A DNA stretch of 64,000 nt from Acridotheres tristis (lineage: Eukaryota; Chordata; Aves; Passeriformes; Sturnidae), in the NCBI GenBank assembly GCA_037013685.1, contig CM072888.1, positions 17,098,589 to 17,162,588 on the forward strand, written 5' to 3'. This document shows, piece by piece, positions 62,494 through 64,000 of the stretch. Under the pieces are notes generated by a model. The model saw only the letters and a list, made by a program, of their open reading frames with translations, ran no database searches and was not told the DNA's origin. Every line of letters begins with the position of its first letter. Positions within the stretch are counted from its first letter, which is position 1. The translations under genes and the position numbers were made by a program.

Positions 62494-64000
62494 CTCAGGA
62501 GGTTTGAAATCTCAAGAAAAAGCATTGCATCTTCTGCAGCTGTGTTAAAAGATTTTTCTGGAATAGCAAATAAATTGTAGATAAGAATTGCACATTTGCA
62601 AAAATATTTATAAGTAGTTTGTACAAAAGTCACAACAGGTATTTTAAAAATCACTGATGTTGTAGTCTCTTCTATCATTTTTGAAGCTCAGTAAATCCAA
62701 ATTCTATAAAAGACATCTAAAAAAGCCCACAAGTTCAACCTGCTGCCCAACAAAGAAGCTTCTTGATTGATTTCTATAGGTTCTGAGTAAATTTTTATTT
62801 GTTTGATTATTCAGTCCTTTAATAAAAATCCACAGTAGAGTGGTACCCGAAACCTAGCTCAGTCCATCTTCATCTGAGTGCTAAGAAATGCTGCTAAATG
62901 GCACCTGCATTACGCAGTCCCACATATGGTTCATAGTGGTGAGGAGTTCCAAGAGAAGAGCAAATGCAAAAGGAAAAGCATTCCCATGGCTTCTAATCTC
63001 TGTGGCAATATGATCTGATCTTGAGCGGGCTATAAATCCACCCAAGCCCAAAAACTCAGTGTCTGCGCCCAGCTGGGAACTTTGGCCCAACTTTGCATTT
63101 CATCATGTATTTTGTATGCATGGCCTGATGTTTTCCCACTCTAATCTGGCATAAATAAATTAAGAAATAGTATGTTTCCCATACAAAGCCAGCGTAACTC
63201 TTAACTGTTTTTTGATGTGTTTTAAAGGTCATTGAGGAACAGAAATGGATCTTTTACTAAACAAGTCAGGCTGAACCGACTCTGCTGAAATATTTTTTGC
63301 TTAATTTTTGCCTGTGACTTAAAGGTACCCCAAAGCCCCTGTTTTGAAGAAGGTGGCTACTTCACTGCATTAAAGCTGGGGGGCACAGCTGTGCTTGTGG
63401 TGCCACATCTGGCTGAGACAAGGACACACAATAATGGCACGGATTTGCTACTTGCCTGCTCTGCATTGTGACATTGCAATTAGTGTGCATCTCCCAGAGG
63501 AAAACAAAGCTGGATATAAATAGCTGTATGCACATATCCTCTGCATTCTTCCACCTCAAATTCTTCTCCCTTAAATCAGAAAATATGTGGAATGGCCATG
63601 GTGTAACAGGACATAAAACATTTTTGCTTGCTGTGCTTCCCAAGCGCTTCCCTTATCACCTTGAGCTGTCCATTCGAGTGTAAAAAGAAGTTTCACTACC
63701 CACCTTCTAAAATTATAGTTCTATCTATTAAAAGAAAGCGGCTCAAAATCCTTTTGAGAGGATAAATAGCACAGAATGCTTTGATTCATATCTGTGAGCT
63801 GGAAATTTCACACATCAAGTAAAACACCATGAATACATCATTATTTTGACAGCTTTGTGAAAAAGGAGGCAAGAGGATCTCATTGCATGGATTTAATTTC
63901 TGAAGTTTCACAGCTTTGTGTTTTGCAAAAGAATTGAATCCTTCCAGCAGAGCAGAGCAGGTGGTAAACTGAAGGGCAAAGGGGAGATACTGTCAAATCT
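62494..64000. other. Non-coding DNA to end of window
   Basis: No gene, exon or transposon recognised. Frames of 60-93 codons on both strands have no supporting signal. Confidence 0.5.

Overview
The window looks like nuclear DNA from a bird, most likely a songbird. It is AT-rich, has no operon-like packing of genes, and the longest open frames are about 120-190 codons with no recognisable domain. The clearest taxonomic clues are three repeats. One is the 3' end of a CR1 LINE at about 35.6-35.9 kb. The second is a roughly 600-bp solo LTR at about 54.5-55.1 kb whose sequence resembles a common passerine endogenous-retrovirus LTR. The third is a set of decayed MIR/CORE-SINE-like fragments of the kind left over from the amniote ancestor. 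All family assignments come from remembered consensus features, because no search could be run.

Almost the whole window reads as intron or intergenic DNA. The best evidence for a protein-coding gene is on the + strand. A 180-bp exon at 59945-60124 has a strong pyrimidine-rich acceptor, an AA|GTGAGT donor and 59 uninterrupted codons. A 65-bp open segment at 61323-61387 follows it in a compatible phase, ends in TAG, and has AATAAA 20 bp further on. A 67-bp candidate exon at 5267-5333 ends in the same phase that the 180-bp exon starts in. If all three belong together, the window holds one very large intron (about 54.6 kb) and the 3' end of a gene that I do not recognise. This model is tentative. 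The 180-bp exon is the only part I would defend at about even odds.

Layout: 0-5.3 kb featureless; candidate exon at 5.3 kb; 5.3-25 kb mostly featureless, with one possible MIR and one perfect hairpin; 25-31.3 kb AT-rich repeats, palindromes and T/G-rich tracts; 31.9-36.3 kb old SINE and CR1 fragments; 36-47 kb mostly featureless, with a small tandem duplication and homopolymers; 47.3 kb a G/T simple repeat; 49.4 kb a MIR-like SINE; 50.93-51.29 kb a perfect (TTTCC)72 array; 54.5-55.1 kb the solo LTR; 55-60 kb featureless; 59.9-61.4 kb candidate gene end; 61.4-64 kb featureless apart from an inverted CCAAT hairpin. No CpG island, tRNA, rRNA or CRISPR was seen, and no known microRNA was recognised.

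I found no undescribed biological system. The items most worth checking are the candidate gene end, the uninterrupted pentanucleotide array, the near-intact solo LTR, and several strong palindromes.
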